NCBI RefSeq assembly: GCF_003426775.1 | Contig: NZ_QJUG01000001.1 | Coordinates: forward strand, 60,887-124,886 | Length of the DNA stretch: 64,000 nucleotides | DNA from: Allorhizocola rhizosphaerae | GTDB taxonomy: Bacteria; Actinomycetota; Actinomycetes; Mycobacteriales; Micromonosporaceae | Direction: 5' to 3' | Shown: piece after piece, positions 39,325 through 48,656 of the stretch | Numbering within the stretch: the first letter of the stretch is position 1 | Layout: each line of letters starts with the position of its first letter | Translations under genes and position numbers: made by a program | Notes under the pieces: model-generated | The model's database searches: none | What the model saw: only the letters and a program-made list of their open reading frames with translations | What the model was told of the DNA's origin: nothing

Positions 39325-41579
39325 GGCGAAAGGCTCCTGTCGCCGTAGACGATGCCGCGCCCGTTGCCGGTGACGTAGACGCGGCCGTAAATCCGTGGGT
39401 CGCCAGTGATGGCGCAGCAGGCGTTGCCGTATTGATGCTGATCGTCGTTGATGCGCGCCCAGCCGGCACCGCCGTCATCGGAGCGGAAGAAGCCGCGTAC
39501 GCCGCCTATTTGGGCGACGGCGTACACCGCCGGATAGGTGCGAGCGGGTGGCGCTTTGCCGAATCCGACGTTGTCGGCGCGCTCCACATTGGACAGGCGG
39601 GTGAAGCTCGCGCCCGAGTCCGTGGAGCGCCACATGCCGTAGGCGCCGACGGGGCTGCCGCCTGCCAACCAGATGTCGCCTTCGTGTCCCGGCACTGCCT
39701 TGAAGTACACACTGCCCTCCGCGGGCAGACCGGTCGCGGCGGTGGCCTGGAAGGTGGCTCCACCGTTGGCGCTCACGAAGAACGTGCCGTCCTTGAACGC
39801 ATAGAACGTGTGAGGGTTGACCCGGTCGGATCTCACGACCGCATTCGGCGGCACACCGGTCGACTGCGCCCACGGCATCCCGAATCCTGCCGAGAAAACC
39901 ACCGGCTGACCGGGATCGCCCGGCGCCCACACGAACCGGCGCCCGTCGGCGGAAACGGCGACGCTACCGCCGAGGCTGATCCCTCGCGGTTCGGTGTGCT
40001 GAAACCAGGTCGCGCCACCGTCGGTGGAGAACGCGATGTGGCAGTCGCTGGGCCGGTCGGTGAAGTCTCCGGCCCGCACGATCACGCCAGGGTTGCTTTC
40101 CGCGTAGTCCAGGCTCCGTGTGGTGGTGAACACGGGCCCGGTGAAGATGGTCGACGGGACGCGCTCCAGGTCATCGTGGCGGAATCCGCCGACGTCACCG
40201 AGCGCGCTGATCAGCGGCGGCCCGCTCGGCGGGCTGATGAGATCGATGACCGCGGTCTGCTCCAGCCCATTGACCATCGGTGTGATGATGACTGTCCCGC
40301 CGGAGTCCCAGTCGGTGAGGTTGTTCGTGCCGTAGATCGTCGCCCCGGTACCGTACATCATCCGATTGGGGTTGAAGGGGTCTATTTCGAGGGCCGCTGT
40401 CATCCAACCGAGCTTCGGGCTCGTCGCCGGTGGATCGGATTCCTCGCCGAAGGTGAGCCAGGGAATTGAGGAAATATCCATCGTGTACCGGACGGTGCGC
40501 TCGGAATACGTCGCCCATTCCCAGATGCCGGTCCAGCTGGCGCCCCCGTCGGTGCTGCGGAAGAAGATGGCGTCGGGCCACCACGACACCTGCGTCGTCA
40601 CCATGATGGTTTCAGGATTCTGCCGGTCAAGCGTCAGCCCGCTGTAGCCGAAGTAGCAGTCGGGACTGCTGGAAGGGATCGGGCTGATGCGCGTCCACGC
40701 CGTGGTGGCGATGTCGTAGCGCCACACGTCACCCTTGGCGCCGTCGTAGGGTCCGGCGGTGTCGCTGGTGGCGATGTACAGCACGCGGTTCACCGAGTCC
40801 ACGATCCCCTTGTGCGGCAGGTATTCGGCCGGCGCGCCCGGGATGGCCGACCAGGTGACACCGCCGTCTGTGCTGTGGTAGACCGGGTTGGCCGGGTCGG
40901 CCACACCGACGTAGATGCCTTGCGTGGCATGGCCTTCGCCCCCGGTTGACGCGTCGAAAGCGACCCAGACCACGCCGATCCGCTGACTGAGGTATCTCTC
41001 GGGATCGCTGGGGTCGGGCGCGTAGTCCCCGCTGCCGGGAAAGCCGGCGACCCTCGCCCAGCTGGCTCCCGAGTCGGTGCTGCGCCACAGGCCGTTGCCG
41101 TTGGGCGCACCCAGGTAGAGGATCGCGTTGTGGTTGGGGTCGATCGCTAGCCGCTCCCCCATCCCCCGGCCGGGCATGTTGGCGCCCAACTTGAACGGCA
41201 GTGGGCTGATCTCCCAGGTGTCGCCCCGATCGACCGAACGCAGGATCGCGCCGTTGTTCGGATCCCAGTCGTTGGTGTACATCCCCACGGCCGCGTACAC
41301 CCGGTCGGGATCGATCGGGTCGGTGGCGACACTGGCCACGCCCTGATATCCCCAGTTATCCCATCCCACCCAGTCGAGCAACGGGATCCACGACTGCGTG
41401 CTTTCCTCCCAGCGATACATTCCGCCGATGTCGGTGCGCGCGTAGATGAGGTTTGGCCGGCTCGGGTTGCACACGATGCCGGTGACGAACCCGCCTCCGC
41501 CGATCCGCACATTGCGCCAGACATAGGGATCGGATCTGGGCACCGCGAGCTGAGCGGTCGATGGCCGGCCACCCATCAT
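39312..41579 (-). CDS. GH74 xyloglucanase-type beta-propeller glycosidase without signal peptide
   Basis: 755 residues from ATG 41579, which overlaps the aldo/keto reductase stop (ATGA). Tandem seven-bladed propellers with repeated sialidase-like STDGGASW/STDSGASW turns. Catalytic residues match GH74: general base D50 in YARTDIGG and general acid D462 in SALGDVGGF. GH74 inverting enzymes cut xyloglucan chains, as endo or chain-end enzymes. Most characterised ones are secreted; here the start begins MMGGRPSTAQLAVPRSDPY with no hydrophobic signal and no binding module, and the gene sits inside an importer/dehydrogenase operon, suggesting it acts on imported oligosaccharides in the cytoplasm (inference). 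Confidence 0.88.
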   Translation of the reverse strand: MMGGRPSTAQLAVPRSDPYVWRNVRIGGGGFVTGIVCNPSRPNLIYARTDIGGMYRWEESTQSWIPLLDWVGWDNWGYQGVASVATDPIDPDRVYAAVGMYTNDWDPNNGAILRSVDRGDTWEISPLPFKLGANMPGRGMGERLAIDPNHNAILYLGAPNGNGLWRSTDSGASWARVAGFPGSGDYAPDPSDPERYLSQRIGVVWVAFDASTGGEGHATQGIYVGVADPANPVYHSTDGGVTWSAIPGAPAEYLPHKGIVDSVNRVLYIATSDTAGPYDGAKGDVWRYDIATTAWTRISPIPSSSPDCYFGYSGLTLDRQNPETIMVTTQVSWWPDAIFFRSTDGGASWTGIWEWATYSERTVRYTMDISSIPWLTFGEESDPPATSPKLGWMTAALEIDPFNPNRMMYGTGATIYGTNNLTDWDSGGTVIITPMVNGLEQTAVIDLISPPSGPPLISALGDVGGFRHDDLERVPSTIFTGPVFTTTRSLDYAESNPGVIVRAGDFTDRPSDCHIAFSTDGGATWFQHTEPRGISLGGSVAVSADGRRFVWAPGDPGQPVVFSAGFGMPWAQSTGVPPNAVVRSDRVNPHTFYAFKDGTFFVSANGGATFQATAATGLPAEGSVYFKAVPGHEGDIWLAGGSPVGAYGMWRSTDSGASFTRLSNVERADNVGFGKAPPARTYPAVYAVAQIGGVRGFFRSDDGGAGWARINDDQHQYGNACCAITGDPRIYGRVYVTGNGRGIVYGDRSLSPWGT

Positions 41580-42556
41580 CGATCGTGCCGTTGCCGTTGC
41601 GGATCGCTGATCAGTCCGGCGGCCGCCAGTTCCGACCATACGACCTCGGGGATGTGCCCGGCGAGCCGCTGCGTCGCGTCGGTGAGCTGACTGGGCGTGC
41701 CCGCCCCCACGACGACGGAGACGACCGCCGGGTGGCGAAGCGGGAAGGCGAGTGCGGCCTCCGGCAGGGTCACGCCGTGGCGCTCACAGACATCGGCAAT
41801 CGCGTGCACCCGGGAGACCAAATCCGGCGGGGCGGGTGCGTAGTTGTAGCGAGCCTGCGAGTCCGGCCGCGGCCGGGCCAGCAGACCGGAGTTGTAAACC
41901 CCGGCGATGACCACACCAACGCCGTTTTCGGCGGCTGCGGACATCAGCTCGTCCGCCTGTTCCAGCAGCGTGTAGCGCCCGGCGCACATCACCACATCGA
42001 CGTCGTGACCACGAACCAGCTCGGTCAGGTGCTGCGCGATGTTCATTCCCGCGCCGATCGCCCCGACCACACCCTCGTCTCGAAGCTCAAGCAGCGCGGG
42101 CAGTCCCTCGTCGAGCGCCTGCCTCCAGTGGTTCTCCGGATCGTGGAGGAAGGCGATGTCGATCCGGTCCAGGCCGAGGCGCTCCAAGCTGTCACCGATC
42201 GAACGCCGGATCCCTTCACGGCTGAAATCCCAGCGCCGAACGGTCCGGGCGGGGACCGCGAATCCCTCGTTGTCCTGCTCGCCCGCGAAGGCCGGATTGG
42301 GTTCGAGCAGCCGTCCGACCTTTGTGGACAGTATGTAGGAATCACGGGGCAGCCCATGCAGCAGCGAGCCGAACCGCCGCTCGGACAGGCCGAGACCATA
42401 GTGGGGAGCGGTGTCGAAGTATTTGATGCCGGCTTCCCACGCGGCCTCGAATGTCTGCGCGGCGGTGGCGTCGGACACCTCGCGGTAGAGGTTGCCCAGC
42501 TGGCTGCCGCCCAGTCCGAGCCGGCTGAGCGAAACAGGCGGACGGGTGCGGCTCAT
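41576..42556 (-). CDS. Aldo/keto reductase, L-fucose/D-threo-aldose 1-dehydrogenase-like
   Basis: 326 residues from ATG 42556, which overlaps the SDR stop by four bases; an ATG four codons earlier is less likely. AKR barrel with the catalytic tetrad D48, Y53 (FDTAPHYGLGLSE), K79 (STKVG) and H138 (FLHDPENH). The N-terminal pattern LGLGGSQLGNLY and the GLGLSERRFG segment resemble NAD-linked L-fucose (D-threo-aldose) dehydrogenases and pyridoxal dehydrogenases. With a dehydratase and SDR upstream, oxidation of an aldose to its lactone is the likely step. Confidence 0.85.
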   Translation of the reverse strand: MSRTRPPVSLSRLGLGGSQLGNLYREVSDATAAQTFEAAWEAGIKYFDTAPHYGLGLSERRFGSLLHGLPRDSYILSTKVGRLLEPNPAFAGEQDNEGFAVPARTVRRWDFSREGIRRSIGDSLERLGLDRIDIAFLHDPENHWRQALDEGLPALLELRDEGVVGAIGAGMNIAQHLTELVRGHDVDVVMCAGRYTLLEQADELMSAAAENGVGVVIAGVYNSGLLARPRPDSQARYNYAPAPPDLVSRVHAIADVCERHGVTLPEAALAFPLRHPAVVSVVVGAGTPSQLTDATQRLAGHIPEVVWSELAAAGLISDPQRQRHDR

Positions 42557-43317
42557 CGACCCAGCCATCCCCCGTCAACGGGAAGGACGATGCCGTTGAC
42601 GTAATCCGATGCGGCCGAGGCGAGGAAGACGGTGGCGCCGGCGAGGTCGTCTGCCTCACCCCATCGCCCCGCGGGAATGCGCTCGACAATGGCACGGTTG
42701 CGGTTGGGGTCGTCACGCAACGCCTGTGTGTTGTCGGTGGCGATGTAGCCGGGGGCGATGGCGTTGACGTTGACTCCGTGCGGCGCCCACTCATTGGCCA
42801 GCGCTCTGGTGAGCCCGGCGATCCCGGACTTGGTCGCGGTGTAGGCCGCCACGTTGATCCCGCCTTGGAAGCTCAGCAGAGACGCGGTCAGCACGACCTT
42901 TCCGTGGCCCCTGCGCACCATCTCCCGCCCTATCCCGCGGGTCAGCACGAACTGGCTGGACAGGTTGACCGCGAGAACGTGGTCCCACATGTCGTCGGTG
43001 TAGTCCACCGCTGGTGCGCGGGCGATCGTGCCGGCGTTGTTGACCAAGACATCCACCGGCCGGTCGAGCTCGCACAGTCTCTGCGCCAGCGCCTCGACCT
43101 CGGCCCGTTCGGCGAAGTCGCATCGGTACCCGGTGAATTTCCCTCCGGCGGCCTCAACCTGCTGCTGCACCAGGCTTTCCCGCTCCTCCATGTTGGCGGA
43201 GACCCCGATGATGTCCGCGCCGGCTCGGGCGAGGGCGACGGCCATGGCCAGACCGATTCCGCGCCGGGCGCCGGTGACCACGGCGAGCCTTCCACTCAGG
43301 TCGAACAGTTCAGGCAT
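42553..43317 (-). CDS. Short-chain dehydrogenase/reductase (KduD-like or 2-keto-3-deoxy-fuconate dehydrogenase-like)
   Basis: 254 residues from ATG 43317 with GGGGGAGG nine to ten bases upstream. Classical SDR: cofactor loop TGARRGIG (15-22), NNAG (93-96), catalytic S146, Y159 and K163, and the C-terminal signature PVDGGWLGR. The nearest families by pattern are 2-deoxy-D-gluconate 3-dehydrogenase and 2-keto-3-deoxy-sugar-acid dehydrogenases. It overlaps the Zn-alcohol dehydrogenase stop by eight bases and the aldo/keto reductase start by four, so the three oxidoreductases are translated together. Confidence 0.88.
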   Translation of the reverse strand: MPELFDLSGRLAVVTGARRGIGLAMAVALARAGADIIGVSANMEERESLVQQQVEAAGGKFTGYRCDFAERAEVEALAQRLCELDRPVDVLVNNAGTIARAPAVDYTDDMWDHVLAVNLSSQFVLTRGIGREMVRRGHGKVVLTASLLSFQGGINVAAYTATKSGIAGLTRALANEWAPHGVNVNAIAPGYIATDNTQALRDDPNRNRAIVERIPAGRWGEADDLAGATVFLASAASDYVNGIVLPVDGGWLGR

Positions 43318-44350
43318 CGACACTTTCCTCCCCCACCCGGCAGTCGATGAGCACCTTCATGACGTCGCCACCGGATTCGAGTGCCGAGAACGCATCCGCC
43401 GCGGACGCCAGCGGTTGGACCCGGGATACCAGCCGGTCGGCCGGGATGGTCCCGTCCGCCACCAACCGCACGGCCTGCTCGAAGTCGGCCCGCTCATACA
43501 CACGGGCTCCGATCAGGCTCAGCTCGCGCCAGAACACCTGCTGCAGGTTCACCGCTCGCGGCGCCGGGTGGATGCCGACTACCACCATCCGCCCGCGGAC
43601 GCCCAGCGCTGAAATGGCCGTCGTCACCCCGGGTTCGGCCCCGGAGACCTCGAATGCCACGGCCGCCCCGGCACCACCGGTGCGGTCCTCGACGTGCCCA
43701 CCGATATCGGTTTCTTGCGGGTTCAGCGTTTCAAGGCCCAGGCCCTCGGCGAGCTTGCGCCGGTGCGGGTTGGGTTCCACCAGGACGACATCGGCTCCCA
43801 CCGAACGGGCCACGCAGGCGATGAGCACGCCGATCGGGCCGCCGCCCACCACCACCGCGAACTCGCCGGCCGCAAGACCCGCGCGCCGCACGTCGTGCAC
43901 GGCCACCGCGACCGGCTCGACCAGCGCGGCGCCGCGCAGTGGCGTCCCCTCCGGGATGCGCACCAGCACCTCGGCCGGCACCGTCCATCGCTCCTGCATC
44001 GCCCCCGGCGAGTCGATGCCGAGAAAGTTCAAGCGCTGGCACACATGCCGATGGCCGGCCCGGCACGCGGGGCACGAGTCGCACCAGCGCAACGGCATCA
44101 CCGTCACGGGATCGCCGACACTCCAATCCGCGACGTCCGCGCCGACGGCGGCGATCCGGCCGGACATCTCGTGCCCGAGCACCGCCGGGACACGCACCCG
44201 GCCGTCCATCGCACCGTGCCGGATGTGCAGGTCGGTTCCGCAGATGCCGGTGAACGCGACCGCGATCTGCACCTGTCCACGACCGGGAGGCAACGGGTCC
44301 GACTCGCCCACAGCGATCGTCCCGTTGCCGGTGTAGCGAGCAACGCGCAT
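43310..44350 (-). CDS. Zinc-dependent medium-chain alcohol/polyol dehydrogenase
   Basis: 346 residues. Catalytic zinc ligands C37 and H60-E61 (GICGTDLH, GHEMSG), structural zinc cysteines C90, C93, C96 and C104, and the NAD loop VVVGGGPIGVL. Closest in pattern to threonine/sorbitol/galactitol-type and L-galactonate 5-dehydrogenases. Starts 13 bases after the enolase-superfamily stop. Probably oxidises a hydroxyl of a sugar acid or polyol made by its neighbours. Confidence 0.88.
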   Translation of the reverse strand: MRVARYTGNGTIAVGESDPLPPGRGQVQIAVAFTGICGTDLHIRHGAMDGRVRVPAVLGHEMSGRIAAVGADVADWSVGDPVTVMPLRWCDSCPACRAGHRHVCQRLNFLGIDSPGAMQERWTVPAEVLVRIPEGTPLRGAALVEPVAVAVHDVRRAGLAAGEFAVVVGGGPIGVLIACVARSVGADVVLVEPNPHRRKLAEGLGLETLNPQETDIGGHVEDRTGGAGAAVAFEVSGAEPGVTTAISALGVRGRMVVVGIHPAPRAVNLQQVFWRELSLIGARVYERADFEQAVRLVADGTIPADRLVSRVQPLASAADAFSALESGGDVMKVLIDCRVGEESVDA

Positions 44351-44363
44351 GAATCACTCCTTG

Positions 44364-45515
44364 CTAGCTTCGCGCTTCCGCGATCAGGCGTTGTCCGGCG
44401 CGTTCCGGCCGGACGTGGGGTCCGTGGTAGGTCACCGTGTGGGGCCGTCGCGCCCGTGCGGTGATGGTCTCCTCGTCGATGCGGATGCCCAGACCGGGCG
44501 AGTCGCCGAGGACGAAGGCTCCGTCTTCCACGCGCATGTCCACGGTCAGGCCGACCGGGGGGTCAAGGTCCTGCAACTCGCTGACGATGTGGTTGGGTAC
44601 CGACGTGGCGGCGTGCAACAGCGCGACGGGAATGTTGCCGACCGGGCTCACCGGCAGGTCGTGGGCGTGTGCCAGGGCGGCGACGCGCAGGAAGTGGGTC
44701 ACTCCCCACACCGCCGCCGTCTGCACGATGTCCACCGCCCCGGCTGCCAGCAGGGGACGGAACTGCTCCAGCCCGGTGAGGTTTTCGCCGGTGGCTACCG
44801 AGGCCCGGATTCCACGCCCGACGGCGGCGTGCCCTTCGGCATCCCAGCGCCGCACGGGCTCCTCCACCCAGGTGAGATCCACAGTGCGTTCCAGTTCGCC
44901 GACGTGACGGACGGCCTGCTTGCGCGTCAACGACTCGTTCACGTCGAGCATCAGGGCGGGACGCATCCCGTTTCCGGCCTGGGTCAGCACGTCGCGCACC
45001 AACAGCAGCCGGCGCAGGTCCCGCTCGACGTCGAGGCCGCCCTTGAGTTTGGCCGCCCGCAGACCGCGTTCGGCGTAGACCTGATAGACCGCGACCAACT
45101 CGTCGTCATCGAGGTCGATGTCCAGACCCGAGGCGTAGGCGGGTACCGTCCGGTCGCGTCCGCCCAGCAGGCGCCACAGGGGTTCTCCGGCCGCCTTCGC
45201 CTTGATGTCCCACAGGGCGGTGTCGAGCGCGCCGATGGTTCCGAAGACCACCCCGGCGTGGCCGGCCTTGAACGTCTGCCGCAGCATGCGGTCGTAAAGG
45301 GCGGTCACGCAACGCGGGTCCTCGCCGGCGATCGCGGCGAAGACCGCCTCCAGCTCCACATGCGGTCCAATCCCGACGCCGGTGATTCCCTCGTCGGTGT
45401 CCACCAGAACGATCGATATCGCGGTGACCCCTTCGGGGAACACGCCGTTGGCGTCTCCGACGGGCCGGAACCATTCCTGGACCGTCCTCAGGGTACGAAA
45501 CCCGGTGATCCTCAT
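44364..45515 (-). CDS. Enolase-superfamily sugar-acid dehydratase (mandelate racemase/MLE type)
   Basis: 383 residues from ATG 45515; the longer open frame reaching 46190 runs antisense through the permease gene and is spurious. Barrel with the Lys-x-Lys motif K156/K158 (AAKLKGG), metal ligands D191 (LMLDVNES), E218 (WVEEP) and E244 (ATGEN), preceded by the N-terminal capping domain. Members dehydrate acid sugars such as fuconate, rhamnonate, galactonate or glucarate. The neighbouring dehydrogenases agree with a non-phosphorylated sugar-acid route; L-fuconate is an attractive candidate given the fucosidases in the region, but this is not shown. Confidence 0.87.
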   Translation of the reverse strand: MRITGFRTLRTVQEWFRPVGDANGVFPEGVTAISIVLVDTDEGITGVGIGPHVELEAVFAAIAGEDPRCVTALYDRMLRQTFKAGHAGVVFGTIGALDTALWDIKAKAAGEPLWRLLGGRDRTVPAYASGLDIDLDDDELVAVYQVYAERGLRAAKLKGGLDVERDLRRLLLVRDVLTQAGNGMRPALMLDVNESLTRKQAVRHVGELERTVDLTWVEEPVRRWDAEGHAAVGRGIRASVATGENLTGLEQFRPLLAAGAVDIVQTAAVWGVTHFLRVAALAHAHDLPVSPVGNIPVALLHAATSVPNHIVSELQDLDPPVGLTVDMRVEDGAFVLGDSPGLGIRIDEETITARARRPHTVTYHGPHVRPERAGQRLIAEARS

Positions 45516-45517
45516 TG

Positions 45518-46345
45518 TCAGCCTTTCGTGGAACCGGCCGTGACGGCATCGGCGATCTGGCGCTGGAACACGAGATAGACCACCAACACGGGCACGGCGG
45601 CGATCAGCACCCCGGACGCGAACGTCGGGATGTCGCTGGAGTACTGACCGCGCAGCGAGGTGACGCCCACCATGAGCGTCCGATGTTGCGCGGACGGCAT
45701 CATGAGCAGGGCGATGAGCACGTCGTTCCAGCAGAACAGGGCGTCGAGAATGCCGACCGACAGCAGCGCCGGACTGCCCATCGGCAACATGATCCGCCGG
45801 AAGACGCCGTACACGGTGTTCCCGTCGATGCGGGCCGCGTCCACGATCTCGCGCGGGATGCCGCTGTAATAGCTGGCCATCAGATAGATGGTGAAGGGAA
45901 GGAACTGCGCGACGTAGGCGAGGACCAGCCCCGGATAGGTGTCGATCAGGCCGGCGTCGGCCATGGTGCGGGCGAGCGGCACCATGATCACCTGGAACGG
46001 GATGAACAGCGCCGCGAGACAGCCCAGGAACAGCGCTCGTGAGCCACGGAACCGCAGGTGGCTCAGGGCGAAGCCGGCCATCGAGCCGAACAGCAGAAGC
46101 AGCGCGACGGAGGCGGCAACGACGATGAGCGAGTTGACGAAGTACCGCGCCATGCCCGCGCTCGTCCACGCGGTGACCACGTTGTCCCAATTCAGGGAAC
46201 CGGCTGGGGAGAACCGGTCGAGGATGTAGTCATGCCGGGTCTTCATCGCGACGTTGGCCGTGAACACCAGCGGATAGATGGTCGCCAAAGCGAGGGCCAT
46301 CATCGGCACGGCGACGATCCATGTGCTTGCCCGGGGGCCGCGCAT
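45518..46345 (-). CDS. Carbohydrate ABC transporter permease (CUT1, MalG-like)
   Basis: 275 residues, six membrane segments, with the EAA-type loop VDAARIDGNTVYGVFRRI and a C-terminal QRQIADAVTAGSTKG typical of MalG-like proteins. Shares one base with the preceding permease stop (TGATG). Imports an oligosaccharide together with the MalF-like and binding proteins upstream. Confidence 0.93.
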   Translation of the reverse strand: MRGPRASTWIVAVPMMALALATIYPLVFTANVAMKTRHDYILDRFSPAGSLNWDNVVTAWTSAGMARYFVNSLIVVAASVALLLLFGSMAGFALSHLRFRGSRALFLGCLAALFIPFQVIMVPLARTMADAGLIDTYPGLVLAYVAQFLPFTIYLMASYYSGIPREIVDAARIDGNTVYGVFRRIMLPMGSPALLSVGILDALFCWNDVLIALLMMPSAQHRTLMVGVTSLRGQYSSDIPTFASGVLIAAVPVLVVYLVFQRQIADAVTAGSTKG

Positions 46346-47328
46346 CAGTCCTCCCTCCCCGCGCGGCGCAACAGCGCGATCTGCACGAGCCCCATCACGA
46401 GCATGATGAGGAACAGGACCGTCGATGCCGCGGAGGCCAGCGCCGGACGGTTCATCTGCCCCTGCTGCACCCAGATGTAGTACTCCGGCAGATAGGTCGA
46501 TCCGCCGGGACCGCCACTTGTCATGACGTAGATCAGGCCGAACATCGACGTCAGCATTCCGATCATCGTGGTAACGAAGACGAACTGGATGGTGCGCGAC
46601 AGAGCGGGGATGATCACGTGCCAGATCATCTGCGCCACGGTGGCCCCATCGGCTCGCGCCGCGTCCACCAGCGTGGGATCAAGCGTCGAGAACCCGGCGA
46701 GAAAGACCACCAGGGCCATCCCGAAGGTCGCCCAGATGTGCACTCCGACGACGGTGAACATGGCGACCTTCGGATCGCCGAGCCAGTCGACCGGGCCCAG
46801 ACCGATGCCCTCGATGAGGGAGTTGAGCGGGCCGTCGAAGGCCAGGAGCAGATTGAAGATCGATCCCACGATCACCGGCGAGAGCACGGCCGGGAAAAAA
46901 TACACGCTGCGGAAGACCCGATGACCGGGCACGCGCAGGAAGATGAACGTCGCCAACAGGCCCGGGACCGCGACCGCCACCGGAAGCAGCAGCGCCAGCA
47001 GCCCGACGTTGCGCAGCGCGATCTGGAAAACCGGATCACTGAGCAGATCGGCGTAGTTGTCCAGACCCACCGGCATCCCGTCGCGATCGCCGTCGCCGGT
47101 GAACGAGAAGTTGACGCCGAGCAGCAGCGGCCACAGCCGTAGCCCCAGGATGATCAGAAGCGCCGGAGCCACCAGCACATACGGGGCCAGGCGGTCACCC
47201 CGGAAGCGGCGCGGCGCCCGTGGGGTTTCCGCTCGCGCCTCCCATCGCCGGCGGGAGGCGAGTCCCCTTGCCTCGTCGGTCCACTCGGCACCAGCCGAGT
47301 GGACCGACGTTGAACGTCCTACCGGCAC
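46345..47328 (-). CDS. Carbohydrate ABC transporter permease (CUT1, MalF-like)
   Basis: 327 residues from GTG 47328, six bases after the binding-protein stop with AAGGCGAG as a possible ribosome site; the frame open to 47637 overlaps that gene and is not used. About 50 charged residues precede the first membrane segment (APYVLVAPALLIILGL). EAA-type loop DAARADGATVAQMIWHVIIPAL. No ATPase gene is present in this operon: actinomycete CUT1 systems often share one MsiK-type ATPase encoded elsewhere. Confidence 0.9.
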   Translation of the reverse strand: MPVGRSTSVHSAGAEWTDEARGLASRRRWEARAETPRAPRRFRGDRLAPYVLVAPALLIILGLRLWPLLLGVNFSFTGDGDRDGMPVGLDNYADLLSDPVFQIALRNVGLLALLLPVAVAVPGLLATFIFLRVPGHRVFRSVYFFPAVLSPVIVGSIFNLLLAFDGPLNSLIEGIGLGPVDWLGDPKVAMFTVVGVHIWATFGMALVVFLAGFSTLDPTLVDAARADGATVAQMIWHVIIPALSRTIQFVFVTTMIGMLTSMFGLIYVMTSGGPGGSTYLPEYYIWVQQGQMNRPALASAASTVLFLIMLVMGLVQIALLRRAGRED

Positions 47329-47333
47329 GCCGA

Positions 47334-48602
47334 TCAGCTCGCCTTGTCTGACTCGGCCAGCTGCTTGAGAGCGTCGTCGACGCTGACCGACCCGGCGATG
47401 ATCTGCTGGGACAGCCGCCCCATCAAGTCTTGGGTCTTGGACGAGAGCGCGACGTGCAGTGCCGGCTTGCCGTCCTTGAGGCTGGACACGATGGTGGTGA
47501 CCGCGGGACCCCCGTCCGACGTCTTGACGGTGGTGTCGGACACGATTGCGCCGGCGCCGGTGTAGAAGGCGTGCAGCGCATCGATTGAGGTCAGCGACCG
47601 CACGAGGTCGGCGGCGAGGGCCGGGTTCTGGGTCCATTTGGCGATCCCGTAACCGATTCCGCCGTCGTAGGGAAGGCTGGGTGTCGTGCCGGAGGTGATC
47701 ACGGGGGCCTGCATGACGCCGACGTTGTCGGCGCCGAGGAACTCCCGGAAGTCCTTCCAGTGCCCGATGTCCGACATCAACCCGATGATGTTGACGGCCT
47801 TACCGGAGCTGAACAGCCCGAAGGCGTCGTTGAACAGGGCGGTCGAGTTGGCGCCCTTGTTGTTCAGGCCGGAGTCGTTGGCCTCCTTCCAAAGCTCGAA
47901 CATCCGCTTCACATTGGGGGAGTTCCAGTCGCGCTTGCCCGCGATCCAGTCGGTGTATTCCTTCGGCGTCAGGATGCCCGAGCCCAGGCCCGACATGAAG
48001 AACTGGATGCCGGCGCCCTCCTTGTTTCCCACGGCGAAGCAGGTGGCCTGGGTTGCCTTGGTGATGGTCGCGCAGTCGTTGACGAAGGCGCTCCATGTGG
48101 TCGCCGGGCGGTCGGGGTTGAGCCCGGCCTTCTTGTAGAGCGCCTTGTTGTAGTAGATCGGGTGACCCTGCAGCGTGATGGGCGCGGCATAGACCTTGCC
48201 GTCCTTGGCGAACGCGTCCCAGCCTGCCAGCCGCTGCTTGTCCGCGGCGATGAATTCGTCCAGCGGGAGCAGAGCGCTCACCCGATCGCGCAGCTGGCCG
48301 CCGCCGTTGAACAGCATGACGTCGGGACCCTTGCCCGACTGGATGGCCGTCCCGAGCAGCGTGTAGTACTGATCGAAGGGCTGGGCCACGAACTCCACGG
48401 TCACGCCCGGGTGTTTCTTGGCGAAGTCGGCCTTCGCCTTCTCCACGTAGGCAGCCGCGGTCTTGTCACCGGACTTCCAATCCCAGACCACGAGCTTGCC
48501 GCCCGCCGCGTCGGAGGGGTTCTTCGTCCCGGAAGCACTTCCGCAACCGGCCAGGACCAGCGCCGCCGCCAGGACGGCCGGCCAGAGTGCTTGCTGTTTC
48601 AT
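47334..48602 (-). CDS. Extracellular oligosaccharide-binding lipoprotein (CUT1, family 1)
   Basis: 422 residues from ATG 48602 (GAGGAG about ten bases upstream; a GTG directly before it is also possible). Signal peptide with lipobox LVLAGC and the usual Gly/Ser stretch after it. Mature MalE-like fold: KLVVWDWKSGDKTAAAY, VTVEFVAQPFDQYY, GPDVMLFNGG. First gene of the leftward operon through 37633, divergent from a FadR-type regulator. The ligand is probably a di- or oligosaccharide from hemicellulose. Confidence 0.92.
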   Translation of the reverse strand: MKQQALWPAVLAAALVLAGCGSASGTKNPSDAAGGKLVVWDWKSGDKTAAAYVEKAKADFAKKHPGVTVEFVAQPFDQYYTLLGTAIQSGKGPDVMLFNGGGQLRDRVSALLPLDEFIAADKQRLAGWDAFAKDGKVYAAPITLQGHPIYYNKALYKKAGLNPDRPATTWSAFVNDCATITKATQATCFAVGNKEGAGIQFFMSGLGSGILTPKEYTDWIAGKRDWNSPNVKRMFELWKEANDSGLNNKGANSTALFNDAFGLFSSGKAVNIIGLMSDIGHWKDFREFLGADNVGVMQAPVITSGTTPSLPYDGGIGYGIAKWTQNPALAADLVRSLTSIDALHAFYTGAGAIVSDTTVKTSDGGPAVTTIVSSLKDGKPALHVALSSKTQDLMGRLSQQIIAGSVSVDDALKQLAESDKAS

Positions 48603-48656
48603 CACTGCTCACTCCTCGAGAGAGGGCCGAGGACCGGCCGTCAGATTGCCCGCAAA

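Noticed and set aside
45516..46190. N-terminal extension of the enolase-superfamily gene to 46190
   Set aside because: It overlaps the MalG-like permease gene out of frame; ATG 45515 gives the normal family length.
45518..48602. Missing ATPase in the CUT1 importer operon
   Set aside because: Not treated as a defect: actinomycete CUT1 operons often use a shared MsiK-type ATPase encoded elsewhere.
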